The translations under genes were made by a program, and so were the position numbers. The notes beneath the pieces are model-generated. The model was not told the origin of the DNA. It did no database searches and was given only the letters and a program-made list of their open reading frames with translations. From assembly GCA_946409545.1 (NCBI GenBank), contig CAMJWT010000006.1, positions 1 to 64,000 of the forward strand: a stretch of DNA of 64,000 nucleotides, written 5' to 3'. This document shows, one piece after another, positions 26,306-34,718 of the stretch (its first letter is position 1; each line of letters begins with the position of its first letter). Source of the DNA: RUG12783 sp946409545. GTDB lineage: Bacteria; Bacillota_I; Bacilli_A; RF39; UBA660.

Positions 26306-27544
26306 ATGATAAATATAAATTTTGATAAAGCAGCACAAATAACAAGTAGTTTTTCAGAACTTGCTTCAGAGGCTTCACAAATAGCTACTGGTGCTAAAGG
26401 TATTGATGCCGGAGTATTTAGTTCTTATTCACCAAGTACCCCAAGTAATAATAGTGCAATTCAAGAAGGTATTGGTGAAATCGTTGATAGTATTAATGAC
26501 TTTGGAACAAGTTTTAATGAAAGTATAAGATTATATAAAGAAGCTTATGATGAATCAAAAGCTCAAGTTGATATTGAAAACCCTTCTGCATCAACTGAGG
26601 AAGTTCCTACTTTATCTCCAGATGTAGAAAGTGAACTAAGAGCAACAATTGACTTTGTTTTTGCATATCCTAAACAATCTGCTAATATGAAAAAAATTAG
26701 TGATACGAAAGTAGCTGATCTTCTTACAAAAAATGGAGCTAAATCTATTGGCGATAACACTTATGAATTAACAATTGATGGTAAAACATATCGATATAAT
26801 GTTAAATCTCATGAAATTACAATACCAAGTGGTAATGGTTATAAAGAAGGAAAAGTATATTGTAGTTTTTGGGCTAAAGATGGTGTAAGTTTTAATTCGA
26901 TTACATCAACAATGACCCTTCTTGCTGGATCTAGTGAAAGAAGTGATCCAACACAATCAAGTGCCTTCGGAAGTGGTAATTTAGGTGTTGGCTCTAATGT
27001 AATTCTTGCTATACCTTATCTATCAGGTACTACTTATGAGGTTCCTTATAAAATTGGAGGTGCTACAAGAATAGCTGATTATATGATTGGTGGTAAAACA
27101 CGTAGTAATATAACAAATAATATTGTTGGTTACTCTTTAGGTGGTATGGGAGCATATGCTGCTGTTTCTGCTAATAAAGGATTATATAAGAATATGGCCA
27201 TTGTTAATGGTGGTCCAAAGAACGTTGATAAATTTGGTAGTTATGCTAATTTCAAAAATGTAAATATCTATATCTTTGAAGGAAATGGCGATAGTTTTAT
27301 TGATTCCAATGTAACATTACTTAAGAATTTAAAGAGTGCTGGTGTATCAATGAGTAGAGTTCATATTTATACAACTGATGGTACTTTATATCGATATGGT
27401 CAAAAATATGGTGCATATTGTGAAGATATAAATACGATGAGACAATTTGCTAATAATCGTAATCATAAAGGATGGAGTGGTCACTCTCATGGATATCGTA
27501 TGCTTGAAGATTCAGGTATTTATAGCTACTTATCAAAACTATAG
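26306..27544 (+). CDS. alpha/beta-hydrolase with N-terminal WXG-like helical domain
   Basis: A 412-residue protein with no signal peptide. Residues 1-95 are a low-Cys helical region (DKAAQITSSFSELASEASQI) like the N-terminal targeting part of ESX/type VII substrates, then a Ser/Pro-rich linker (GFENPSAS type). Residues 110-410 form an alpha/beta hydrolase: VGYSLGGMGAYAA has the nucleophile elbow GxSxG with S277, and GWSGHSHGYRML has H393 and H395 as candidate catalytic histidines. An esterase is likely. Two further genes follow in the same unit. Export by a type VII system is inference; no EssC is in the window. Confidence 0.7.
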   Translation: MININFDKAAQITSSFSELASEASQIATGAKGIDAGVFSSYSPSTPSNNSAIQEGIGEIVDSINDFGTSFNESIRLYKEAYDESKAQVDIENPSASTEEVPTLSPDVESELRATIDFVFAYPKQSANMKKISDTKVADLLTKNGAKSIGDNTYELTIDGKTYRYNVKSHEITIPSGNGYKEGKVYCSFWAKDGVSFNSITSTMTLLAGSSERSDPTQSSAFGSGNLGVGSNVILAIPYLSGTTYEVPYKIGGATRIADYMIGGKTRSNITNNIVGYSLGGMGAYAAVSANKGLYKNMAIVNGGPKNVDKFGSYANFKNVNIYIFEGNGDSFIDSNVTLLKNLKSAGVSMSRVHIYTTDGTLYRYGQKYGAYCEDINTMRQFANNRNHKGWSGHSHGYRMLEDSGIYSYLSKL

Positions 27545-27552
27545 GAGGATAT

Positions 27553-28266
27553 ATGACATTACAAGAAACGAAAAATAAAATTAATGAAGTACAATCAACT
27601 ACTAAGGATTATCAAGATGCTATTAATGGTGTTCAAACTAAATTAATGTCATTAATTGATGATGTTAATAGTGTTAAAAGTTCAATCGCTAGTGATATTA
27701 AAGAAGAAAGTATTGTCTCTCATAGTAAAGCAAAAGGTAAAGAAATTAATTCCAAAATAAAAAAGACTTTAGGTAAATCAAGAACGGCTCTTGATACTTT
27801 ATCTGTTGATGCTACTAAATATATAAGAAAGATTGTAGATGAATATAATGGTAGTTTAGAAGAAGATAGTGAAGCAGAGAGACTTTCTTATGTCGAAATT
27901 AAATTATCTAGTGTAAGTGGATGTCCTAGTGAAGGCGATAGTGATAGTAATGGTGACTACAGTGGCGATTGGGGCGGAGGTAATGATGATTCTGGTACTA
28001 CATTAAATATTGATTATTACCTAGATTTACTTAAATATGATAACGTATATAGTAGAGATATTGAAAATTGGGAAACTTATGTTAACAACTTCCTAGTTGC
28101 TAATAACTTACAAAAAGTTATTGAAACAATTATTATTGAAGGTAAAAAGATTAAAGTTAGATTAAAAAATGGTAAAGAATATATTTTTGAAAATATTACA
28201 TCTACTATTGATTTATTAAAAGCTTTATATGAAGCTATTGAAAAGGATGCTGGAAATAATGAATAA
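27553..28266 (+). CDS. hypothetical helical protein, WXG-like partner candidate, 237 aa
   Basis: The first 110 residues are a long helix pair (ETKNKINEVQSTTKDYQDA, then SLIDDVNSVKSSI) of ESAT-6/WXG-like length. A Gly/Ser/Asp-rich linker at about 138-155 (DSNGDYSGDWGGGNDDSG) separates a C-terminal helical part. There is no signal peptide. An AGGAGG site precedes the ATG and the gene lies 8 bases after the esterase. It overlaps the next gene by ATGAATAA. The type VII link is by resemblance only. Confidence 0.68.
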   Translation: MTLQETKNKINEVQSTTKDYQDAINGVQTKLMSLIDDVNSVKSSIASDIKEESIVSHSKAKGKEINSKIKKTLGKSRTALDTLSVDATKYIRKIVDEYNGSLEEDSEAERLSYVEIKLSSVSGCPSEGDSDSNGDYSGDWGGGNDDSGTTLNIDYYLDLLKYDNVYSRDIENWETYVNNFLVANNLQKVIETIIIEGKKIKVRLKNGKEYIFENITSTIDLLKALYEAIEKDAGNNE

Positions 28267-28555
28267 TCAAAACTTTGGTATAATTAATATTAGTCGTATT
28301 AAACAATTCTTTGGGGTAGCAATTAGTTTCAATATAATTATTGATAATGTCCCTATGGGTGAAATATCAAGTGATATGAATTTGTCATTCACAGTTCCAT
28401 ATGGACATCACAATGTAACACTTAAAAAAGTAAATCATAGTGTTCCTATTGAAATAGATCTAAGTGAAAGTCAAAGAAATGTTGATATTGTATGTAAAGC
28501 TGGATGGGGTGCTTTAGTTGCTCGTCCTAAATTAGTTAGTGTTAATTATCGTTAA
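28259..28555 (+). CDS. hypothetical beta-rich small protein, 98 aa
   Basis: Start taken at 28259 (MNNQNFGIINISRIK), the ATG of the ATGAATAA overlap with the preceding gene. The product is mostly beta strands (FNIIIDNVPMGEIS, MNLSFTVPYGHHNVTLKK) resembling a small PEGA-like or DUF-type beta sandwich, and has no signal peptide. It ends the three-gene unit that begins with the esterase. Function unknown; could be an accessory or immunity protein of that unit. Confidence 0.68.
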   Translation: MNNQNFGIINISRIKQFFGVAISFNIIIDNVPMGEISSDMNLSFTVPYGHHNVTLKKVNHSVPIEIDLSESQRNVDIVCKAGWGALVARPKLVSVNYR

Positions 28556-28590
28556 AAAAAGAATAAATCATTTTTTTGATTTATTCTTTT
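28556..28590. terminator. bidirectional terminator between convergent genes
   Basis: AAAGAATAAATCA and TGATTTATTCTTT pair around a T-rich loop, with A residues before and T residues after, so the hairpin can stop transcription from both sides. It lies at the end of the plus-strand 98-residue gene and includes the stop codon of the minus-strand Big_2 protein gene. Confidence 0.85.
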
Positions 28591-30046
28591 TCATACTAAG
28601 TAACATTATAATAATGATAATACTTACAATAATGATTGCGAGTATTAAATATATTTCAATATTATTATCTTTCTTATCAGGAGGGACAACAACTGGTCCA
28701 ACTTCTTCTAATACAGTAATGTTAATACTATCAGTTAAATCTTCATTAGGAGTGCTAACTTTAATCGTAGCACTTCCTTTTTTTAATCCTTTAATAACAC
28801 CTACATTATTAATAGATACAATATTGGGATCACTACTAGTAAAGTTAAGAGTTACTTCAGCATCACTTGGTTGAATATTAACATTAAGTTTCTTTGTTTC
28901 ATTTTCTCTTAATTCAAGTTCATGAATATCAAAATATATTCTTTCTAATTTAGATTTAACAGTAACATTAATAATTTTTCTAAAACCACTTTCTTTTGAT
29001 GTTATAGTAATTGTTCCAGTGCCAACTTTATTTGTTGATGTTATAATACCATCATTTGATACCTTTAATAACGTTTCATCATTAGATGTAAAAGTTACTT
29101 CTTTATCAATTGCGTTCTCTGGTAAAATGGAATATTCGATTTTCTTTGATTCATTTTTAAATAATGTTATATTATCATCAGTCTTAATATCATATACTTC
29201 AGGAATAGCGGTAACAGTTATCGAATCAGATAAATTACCATCTTTAATAGTAATAGTTGCTGTACCGCTTTTTAAGGCTGTTATCGTGCCATTTGTTACT
29301 GATATGACACTTGGATAGTTACTTTCCCATTTAGGGTCTATTTTGGCATCTATAGGCGTTACCGTGTATGTTAACTTTTCTTTATCACCAACATGCATCT
29401 TAATATCATTTTCATTTATTTTAATTGATGTTGGATTAACGGGTTCTCCTCTTGTAACAGTGATTGTATAATCTCTTGAATCACCTTGGGTTGTTGTTAC
29501 ATTGATTACTAACTTGTTATTTCCAACATTAAGTTTTCTTACACCATCACCTTTAATGGTACTTGTTGGCCAATTTGGTTCTGCTTCAATAACGATTTCA
29601 TCTGTACTATAAGGTACTTTTAAAGTATAATCCATTGTTCCATTATAAAACTCTGGACTTATTTTATATCCTTTTACAGATAACTTTTTAAGTCCCCATT
29701 CGGATAATTTAAAATAAACAGTTTTACTAAGAGAAGATATTCCATCGCAAAGACAAGAACTTTTTACAGAAACTCTTATTGATGCATTACCAAATTTATG
29801 TGGTTGAAATTGAAAATTAGATCCACTTACACGTACTGCTACAATATCACTTTTACTAATTTCAAAACAATCACTTGAAGGAAGTGACCCTTTATAAGTA
29901 AAATTACCATTAGGTAACCACATATTTTGATGACCATTAACTCTATATGTTTTACCAGTAACATTTAGTCCTGTAACACATGATTCCGCGGAGACATTAA
30001 TATATATAAACATAAGCAAAAATATTATTAAATATCTTTTTTTCAT
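28568..30046 (-). CDS. surface protein with cadherin-like and Big_2 domains
   Basis: A 492-residue protein with a signal peptide (about 1-20, YINVSA), a cadherin-like beta-sandwich (KLSVKGYKISPEFYNGTMDY, about 120-200), then three Big_2 (bacterial Ig) domains with the VTSNDxxLLKVSNDGIIT type pattern, and a C-terminal membrane helix (IEIYLILAIIIVSIIIIIML) with a short Lys-rich tail. There is no LPXTG motif. It should be displayed on the outside, tethered by the C-terminal helix. It is the only minus-strand gene in the first 38 kb. Confidence 0.85.
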   Translation of the reverse strand: MKKRYLIIFLLMFIYINVSAESCVTGLNVTGKTYRVNGHQNMWLPNGNFTYKGSLPSSDCFEISKSDIVAVRVSGSNFQFQPHKFGNASIRVSVKSSCLCDGISSLSKTVYFKLSEWGLKKLSVKGYKISPEFYNGTMDYTLKVPYSTDEIVIEAEPNWPTSTIKGDGVRKLNVGNNKLVINVTTTQGDSRDYTITVTRGEPVNPTSIKINENDIKMHVGDKEKLTYTVTPIDAKIDPKWESNYPSVISVTNGTITALKSGTATITIKDGNLSDSITVTAIPEVYDIKTDDNITLFKNESKKIEYSILPENAIDKEVTFTSNDETLLKVSNDGIITSTNKVGTGTITITSKESGFRKIINVTVKSKLERIYFDIHELELRENETKKLNVNIQPSDAEVTLNFTSSDPNIVSINNVGVIKGLKKGSATIKVSTPNEDLTDSINITVLEEVGPVVVPPDKKDNNIEIYLILAIIIVSIIIIIMLLSMKKNKSKK

Positions 30047-30155
30047 ATGACCTCTATATTATGAGTATATCATAAATAATTAAATTAATAATGACAAATT
30101 AAGTCATTTTTATTATATAAAGAAAAATATATGTTATTTTATAAAAAAGGTGTTT

Positions 30156-31064
30156 ATGATTACAATTAATGATTTATCAGAAAACTTAGTTAATAATAGT
30201 AATAGTATCTTTATAACTATTATTATTGACTTTATTAATGATTTTATAGAAACTTTTAATATTTTATCGAAAGAAGAAATCTTAAAAAGAATTAATCGAT
30301 TAGAATATATAGGTGTAGAAAAAGATCAATATAAAGTATTTGATGCAGATGCTACTTTTGGATCAGGTATCTATTTTTATATTGCCTTAAATTCTAAGTA
30401 TCAAGATTCTCCTTTTAGTACAATTAAATCATTTATGTATCATGAACTTATTCATTGTTTATCTTCTCATTATGAAGATAATGAATTAAAAGAAGGTTTA
30501 TGTTTAGGAGTTAATAATGGAACATTATTTGATGAAATAATGACTGATTATTATGCCCAACTATTATTATTTAGACGAAAAATATATAATTATCGAAGAG
30601 ATATTATTACAATTAAACCTGATTATCAAGAATATATTGATTCTTATCGAATAGGTTATAATATCTTTTCATCTTTAGGTAAAACATATGATTATATTTT
30701 TAGTAAAGATTTAATGGAAGCTAAATTTATTGATTCAAGATCATTTATTAATAAATTTAATAGTTTAATTAAAGAACTTAATATTAATTCATTTGATTAT
30801 AATAGTTTTATTAACGAAAAAGATTTTCATAAACGTTTATTTAATATAAGTGAAATCTTTGTAAAATATTTAATAAGTTCTTATGAAAATAATAATATTG
30901 ATAGAATCGAAATAATGAATGATCAAAAAATAAATTGTTTTATAAATATGTTATCTAAAGAGAAGCATCAAAATATTGTTGTTCCTAATCAACAACTAAC
31001 TTTTTATATATATAATGAACTATATAAATTCGTTTACAAAGAGAATAAATTATTTATAAGATAA
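30156..31064 (+). CDS. zincin-like protein, 302 aa
   Basis: HELIH at 96-100 in SFMYHELIHCLSSHYED is an HEXXH motif, and FDEIMTDYYAQ gives a glutamate at 127, 27 residues later, as a likely third zinc ligand. No signal peptide or membrane helix. This is the third HEXXH protein in the window (with 5815-7641 and 18808-19644); overall length and flanks differ, so they are not close copies. A short AAGG site precedes the ATG at 30156. Peptidase activity is not proven. Confidence 0.72.
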   Translation: MITINDLSENLVNNSNSIFITIIIDFINDFIETFNILSKEEILKRINRLEYIGVEKDQYKVFDADATFGSGIYFYIALNSKYQDSPFSTIKSFMYHELIHCLSSHYEDNELKEGLCLGVNNGTLFDEIMTDYYAQLLLFRRKIYNYRRDIITIKPDYQEYIDSYRIGYNIFSSLGKTYDYIFSKDLMEAKFIDSRSFINKFNSLIKELNINSFDYNSFINEKDFHKRLFNISEIFVKYLISSYENNNIDRIEIMNDQKINCFINMLSKEKHQNIVVPNQQLTFYIYNELYKFVYKENKLFIR

Positions 31065-31114
31065 ACTTGATTTTAACTATTATAAGTTTTAAAATTAAGA
31101 GTAGAGAGGTGAAT

Positions 31115-32392
31115 ATGAATAAAAAGAGTGAAGTATTAATTCCAATAATAGTTATTGTAATTGGATTATTATGCTTTGGACTATCATTTGTTTTTAAAGA
31201 TAAAATAGATGATAAGGGTGGTAATGGTGGAAATAACGATGGTAATAATGATACAACTTATGTAGGAAACTACAATTCAAATTTAATTAAAGCCGTACAT
31301 GAAGATAAAAAAGGAAGTAATTATTTATTAAGTCCATATTCAATTGAAATAGCTTTAGATTTACTTAAAGAAGGAGCTAATAATGATACATTAAAAGAAC
31401 TTAATAAAGCTGTTCCTGAACGTACTTTTAAAGATTTAAATAGTACTAATGTAAGAATTAGTAACGCAACATTTATAAATGAAAGATATAAAGGTGTAGT
31501 TGAAAAAACATTTACTGATAATTTAACTAATAAATATCATGCAGAAGCAATCGTTGATAACATTACACCTGAAATTATTAATGGTTGGGCTAAAGAAAAA
31601 ACAAATGGTATGATTGATAAAGTAGTTGATCAAATAACACCAGATTTTGTCTTCGGTGTTATTAATGCTGTTGCTCTTGATTTGAAGTTCCAATATCAAT
31701 TTGAATGTAATAGAACAAGAGAAATTGAATTTACAAAAGTTGATAATACAAAAATGAAAGTTCCAATGATGAATGCAACATATGAAAGAAATATTAAATA
31801 TGTTGTTAATGATGATTATTCAAGTATTGCTCTTCCTTATAAGAGTGAAGGAGAATATAACTATGAATTAGTAGCTGTTCTTCCAAAAGATTTAGATGGA
31901 TTCATTAATAGTTTAAATGATGAAAAATTAAATAATGTTATGAAAGATGCTAAAGAAGCAAATGATAAAACGAATGTATATCTAAGTCTTCCACAATTTA
32001 ATTATGATTTTAAATTGGAAGATGATGACTTTATAAAAGTATTAAATAAACTTGGAATTAATTTAGCATTTGATGCTGTAAAAGCTGATTTCTCAAGATT
32101 TATTACAAGAGAAAATATGGAAAAAGTTAATATACCTAATATGTCAGTTACTAAGGCTGTACACAAAACATTTATTGATTTAAATGAAGTAGGTACAAAA
32201 GCAGCTGCTGTTACATATTTTGGTGTTGATAAGAATGAAGCTGTACTTGAGCAACCAGAAGTAGTTCACATTAACTTTAATAAACCATTCGTATATATGA
32301 TTAGAGAAACTGGAACAAATGAAATTTTATTCTTTGGTATCGTTTATGAACCAAAAGAATGGAAGGGTTCTACTTGTGCTAGTATAGGATAG
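31115..32392 (+). CDS. membrane-anchored serpin
   Basis: A 425-residue protease inhibitor of the serpin family with one N-terminal membrane helix (about 7-27) and a Gly/Asn linker (GGNGGNNDGNNDTT) before the serpin domain (about 50-415). The family core is visible as NYLLSPYSIEIALDLLKEGA, and the reactive-loop hinge is EVGTKAAAVTYFGV from E358, with small residues as needed for loop insertion, so it should be inhibitory. FNKPFVYMIRE and ILFFGIVYEP are the family's final strands. The inhibitor would face the outside and could protect against gut proteases. Start at 31115 is chosen for GAGAGGTG. Confidence 0.92.
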   Translation: MNKKSEVLIPIIVIVIGLLCFGLSFVFKDKIDDKGGNGGNNDGNNDTTYVGNYNSNLIKAVHEDKKGSNYLLSPYSIEIALDLLKEGANNDTLKELNKAVPERTFKDLNSTNVRISNATFINERYKGVVEKTFTDNLTNKYHAEAIVDNITPEIINGWAKEKTNGMIDKVVDQITPDFVFGVINAVALDLKFQYQFECNRTREIEFTKVDNTKMKVPMMNATYERNIKYVVNDDYSSIALPYKSEGEYNYELVAVLPKDLDGFINSLNDEKLNNVMKDAKEANDKTNVYLSLPQFNYDFKLEDDDFIKVLNKLGINLAFDAVKADFSRFITRENMEKVNIPNMSVTKAVHKTFIDLNEVGTKAAAVTYFGVDKNEAVLEQPEVVHINFNKPFVYMIRETGTNEILFFGIVYEPKEWKGSTCASIG

Positions 32393-32403
32393 GGAGTTAT
32401 AAA

Positions 32404-32700
32404 ATGAAAGATGGACAAAATTTAGTAAAAGGATATGTAGAAAGAAGACAAATCAAAAACAATTATTTAAGTTGGTATATTGATTTTATCAATGAATATG
32501 GTGAACTTGGAAGAACACTTTTAAGAGGTAACCAATATTTTGATAAAGATATTGAACTAACTGATGAAATGAAAGAACATTTAGGTGATGTATACTTTAA
32601 TATCTTAGCTTTTACTAACGAACTAGGTGCCGATGCTGAAGAATGTCTTGCTAAAGCATTAGCAAAATATGAAAGAAAATTTAATGGAACAAATAATTAG
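32404..32700 (+). CDS. MazG-like nucleotide pyrophosphohydrolase fold, 98 aa
   Basis: A small helical protein ending LGDVYFNILAFTNELGADAEECLAKALAKYERKF, which matches the typical MazG/dUTPase-like all-alpha NTP pyrophosphohydrolase motif. The first metal-binding helix is NEYGELGRTL. In the second motif EHLGD replaces the usual EELGD, so one acidic ligand is missing and activity is uncertain. It lies 11 bases after the serpin gene and has a GGGAG site. Confidence 0.65.
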   Translation: MKDGQNLVKGYVERRQIKNNYLSWYIDFINEYGELGRTLLRGNQYFDKDIELTDEMKEHLGDVYFNILAFTNELGADAEECLAKALAKYERKFNGTNN

Positions 32701-32716
32701 ACCTTAGGGTCTTTTT
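32699..32716 (+). terminator. intrinsic terminator overlapping the stop codon
   Basis: AGACC and GGTCT pair around TTAG and are followed by T residues; short but well placed. Confidence 0.6.
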
Positions 32717-32723
32717 ATTTTAG

Positions 32724-32751
32724 TTGAATTATTCTAAAAAAGCTTTATAAT
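32724..32751 (+). promoter_or_regulatory. promoter of kinase-like gene
   Basis: TTGAAT (32724-32729), 16 bases, TATAAT (32746-32751); 22 bases before the ATG at 32774. Confidence 0.5.
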
Positions 32752-32773
32752 ATATAAATTAATTGGTGACATT

Positions 32774-33424
32774 ATGGAAAGTAAAGAACTTACAAAAGAA
32801 GAAATATATCATATTTTATTCTTTCTTGAAGAGATTGATCGAGGAAGTTATGGTGTCGTAAAAAAAGTTAATAATGATACTTGTATAAAAATATATTATA
32901 AAGATATCTTTAATACTTATGCTAAAAGAGATATTAATGCCTTAGATGATGATATTAATCTATTAATAAAAGTTTATGAAGATACATCAAGTGATAAAAA
33001 CACGCAAGAAATAAGAGAAAATGAAAGAAAAAAATTAGAATATTTACATAAAATAGGTTTAGTAAAACGAGTATTAACATATAAAGGATATATGATTGGG
33101 ATTGAGATGAATTATTATGAAGATTATATTCCTTTAAATAAAGCAAGAGATTACTTAGAAAAAGAAAATTATACAGAAGTCTTATATCGTATTAGAACGA
33201 AACTTGATGAATTTTTAAAAAATAATATTTTCCCTCAAGATTTAAGTCGAAGTAATATCTTAATTAATATTAAAACATTAGATATTGTCTTTATTGATTT
33301 AGATGATTGTTATACAAGATATGAAGATGATGATTATCTAGCTAAAAAGCCTCTTGTAAAACAAACTTTATTTGACCGTTGTAATCAAAAATATCGTGAG
33401 ATAGAACGAAATATTAATAAGTAG
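32774..33424 (+). CDS. protein kinase-like protein, 216 aa
   Basis: A compact kinase-fold protein. DRGSYGVVKKV is a glycine loop, TCIKIYYKDI supplies the ATP-binding lysine, FPQDLSRSNILIN corresponds to the catalytic loop HxDLxxxN, and FIDLDDCYTRYED to the metal-binding DFG segment. The usual His before the catalytic Asp is replaced (PQD). At 216 residues it lacks much of the C-lobe, so it may act on a small molecule or be inactive. A soluble single-gene unit with its own promoter and terminator. Confidence 0.72.
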   Translation: MESKELTKEEIYHILFFLEEIDRGSYGVVKKVNNDTCIKIYYKDIFNTYAKRDINALDDDINLLIKVYEDTSSDKNTQEIRENERKKLEYLHKIGLVKRVLTYKGYMIGIEMNYYEDYIPLNKARDYLEKENYTEVLYRIRTKLDEFLKNNIFPQDLSRSNILINIKTLDIVFIDLDDCYTRYEDDDYLAKKPLVKQTLFDRCNQKYREIERNINK

Positions 33425-33425
33425 T

Positions 33426-33459
33426 AAAAGGCCGTATTAATTGACAATACGGTCTTTTT
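33426..33459 (+). terminator. intrinsic terminator that contains the next gene's -35 box
   Basis: A 13-bp stem (AAAAGGCCGTATT with AATACGGTCTTTT) around AATTGAC. The -35 box TTGACA of the following promoter lies in the loop and first stem base. Confidence 0.85.
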
Positions 33460-33469
33460 ATGATACAAT
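33441..33469 (+). promoter_or_regulatory. consensus promoter overlapping a terminator
   Basis: TTGACA (33441-33446), 17 bases, TACAAT (33464-33469) with TGA before it: the best -35 box in the window. ATG at 33500. Confidence 0.75.
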
Positions 33470-33499
33470 TAGAGAGTTTTTTTAAGGGGGAAATTATTT

Positions 33500-34156
33500 A
33501 TGCAAAATAATCAATTTGAATTTGTTCATTATAGTGATTCTTTATTAGAAGAATATCAAAATGCTAGAGGATATACAGGAATAAATCCTAATAATCCCGT
33601 AATTATGGAAGATATAGAAAAATTTATTAAAGAACGTAAACGTAGTAATGATCTATATGGTGAATTACTAGATTGTTTAATGTTAGATTGTCGTGATTGT
33701 GATACAATTGAAAATATTAATGCTAAAGAGTTTTTAATATCACGTACATGTGATTATGATACGACTGTAGCAACATCAGATAGAAAAATATATGATGATG
33801 TTCGAAGAGATCGTGTTATGATTGGTAATATCAAAGTATTTAATGGTATTCCAGAACTTGTAACAAAAAAAGATGGTACAATGGTTTTCACTAGTCTAGA
33901 TTCATTTAAAACAATTATGGTTACAAATCCTAGAGTTAAAGCTATGAGATATTTTTCTGAAATATTTAAAGTAGGTAAATATAATTTAATAATGGGTATT
34001 AATGGAATGGATCATGATTATGATCGTAAACAAAAAGTTAATACAATGAATAAAATAGCTGATACTTTTGGTAATAGCATTATTGCTCGTTCAATATATG
34101 ATCCATCTACTGATGATTATGCTTATTTAATCGCTACAAGAAATTTTAGAAAATAA
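33500..34156 (+). CDS. hypothetical protein, 218 aa
   Basis: A soluble protein of mixed helix and strand with conserved-looking motifs LDCRDCDTIENINAKEF and NPRVKAMRYFSEIF, but no family that I recognise. AAGGGGGA precedes the ATG. It has the strongest promoter in the window and its own terminator. Three cysteines near 55-65 could bind metal; this is speculative. Confidence 0.72.
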   Translation: MQNNQFEFVHYSDSLLEEYQNARGYTGINPNNPVIMEDIEKFIKERKRSNDLYGELLDCLMLDCRDCDTIENINAKEFLISRTCDYDTTVATSDRKIYDDVRRDRVMIGNIKVFNGIPELVTKKDGTMVFTSLDSFKTIMVTNPRVKAMRYFSEIFKVGKYNLIMGINGMDHDYDRKQKVNTMNKIADTFGNSIIARSIYDPSTDDYAYLIATRNFRK

Positions 34157-34169
34157 TAATATTACTTGA

Positions 34170-34196
34170 AATAACCTATAAAATAGGTTATTTTTA
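34170..34196 (+). terminator. intrinsic terminator
   Basis: AATAACCTAT and ATAGGTTATT pair around AAA and are followed by T residues; it lies 14 bases after the stop codon and just before the Nudix gene. Confidence 0.8.
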
Positions 34197-34210
34197 TTTA
34201 GGAGGCTTTT

Positions 34211-34645
34211 ATGACTAAATATATAGATGGAAAAAGAATTGTAGCAAGAGCAATTACTTTTATTGATAACAAAGTATTATTAATAGAAAGATTTAGAAGA
34301 GAAGGGGAAGAGTTATTACATTATTTCACAATCCCAGGTGGAGGTGTTGAAGATGATGAAGAATATTCTGAAACCGCAATACGTGAAACTAAAGAAGAAA
34401 CATGTTGTGATATTGAAATTGTTAAAGAATTACCTGTTGAAGATTATGGATCAGGAATATGTCACTGGTTTTTAGGAAAATATATATCTGGAACACCAAC
34501 ATTAGGTGGCGAAGAAAAAGAAAGAAATAATCCTGATAATAGTTTTAAAGTTGTCTTAATACCATTTAAAGAAATTGATAACACTAATATTCTAGGTATG
34601 GGTAAAAAGTTAGTGAAAGAATATATAGAAGAGGCTACAAAGTAG
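34211..34645 (+). CDS. Nudix hydrolase
   Basis: A 144-residue Nudix protein. The box runs from GGGVEDDEEYSETAIRET into KEETCCDI and matches the consensus GX5EX7REUXEEXGU except for a Thr in place of the last Gly. It hydrolyses a nucleoside diphosphate linked to another moiety; the substrate is not readable. AGGAGG stands close before the ATG, within the tail of the upstream terminator. Confidence 0.9.
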   Translation: MTKYIDGKRIVARAITFIDNKVLLIERFRREGEELLHYFTIPGGGVEDDEEYSETAIRETKEETCCDIEIVKELPVEDYGSGICHWFLGKYISGTPTLGGEEKERNNPDNSFKVVLIPFKEIDNTNILGMGKKLVKEYIEEATK

Positions 34646-34652
34646 TCTTTTT
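34632..34652 (+). terminator. intrinsic terminator overlapping the stop codon
   Basis: AGGCTAC and GTAGTCT pair (one G-T wobble) around AAA and run into six T residues. Confidence 0.7.
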
Positions 34653-34712
34653 TCTTTACGTATATTTACTTATAAATATCTTCAACCTATATAACTACTA
34701 TATAAAATATGG

Positions 34713-34718
34713 TATAAT
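34713..34718 (+). promoter_or_regulatory. extended -10 promoter of the Xer recombinase gene
   Basis: TATAAT preceded by TGG (34710-34712), 29 bases before the ATG at 34748. It abuts TTATGTTAAGT (34718-34728), identical to the right arm of the dif site at 38933-38960. Confidence 0.6.

Noticed and set aside
30090..30108. Operator in the divergent promoter region (AATGAC...GTCATT)
   Set aside because: The inverted repeat has only 6-bp arms in very AT-rich DNA, and its orientation differs from the XRE operator; chance is likely.
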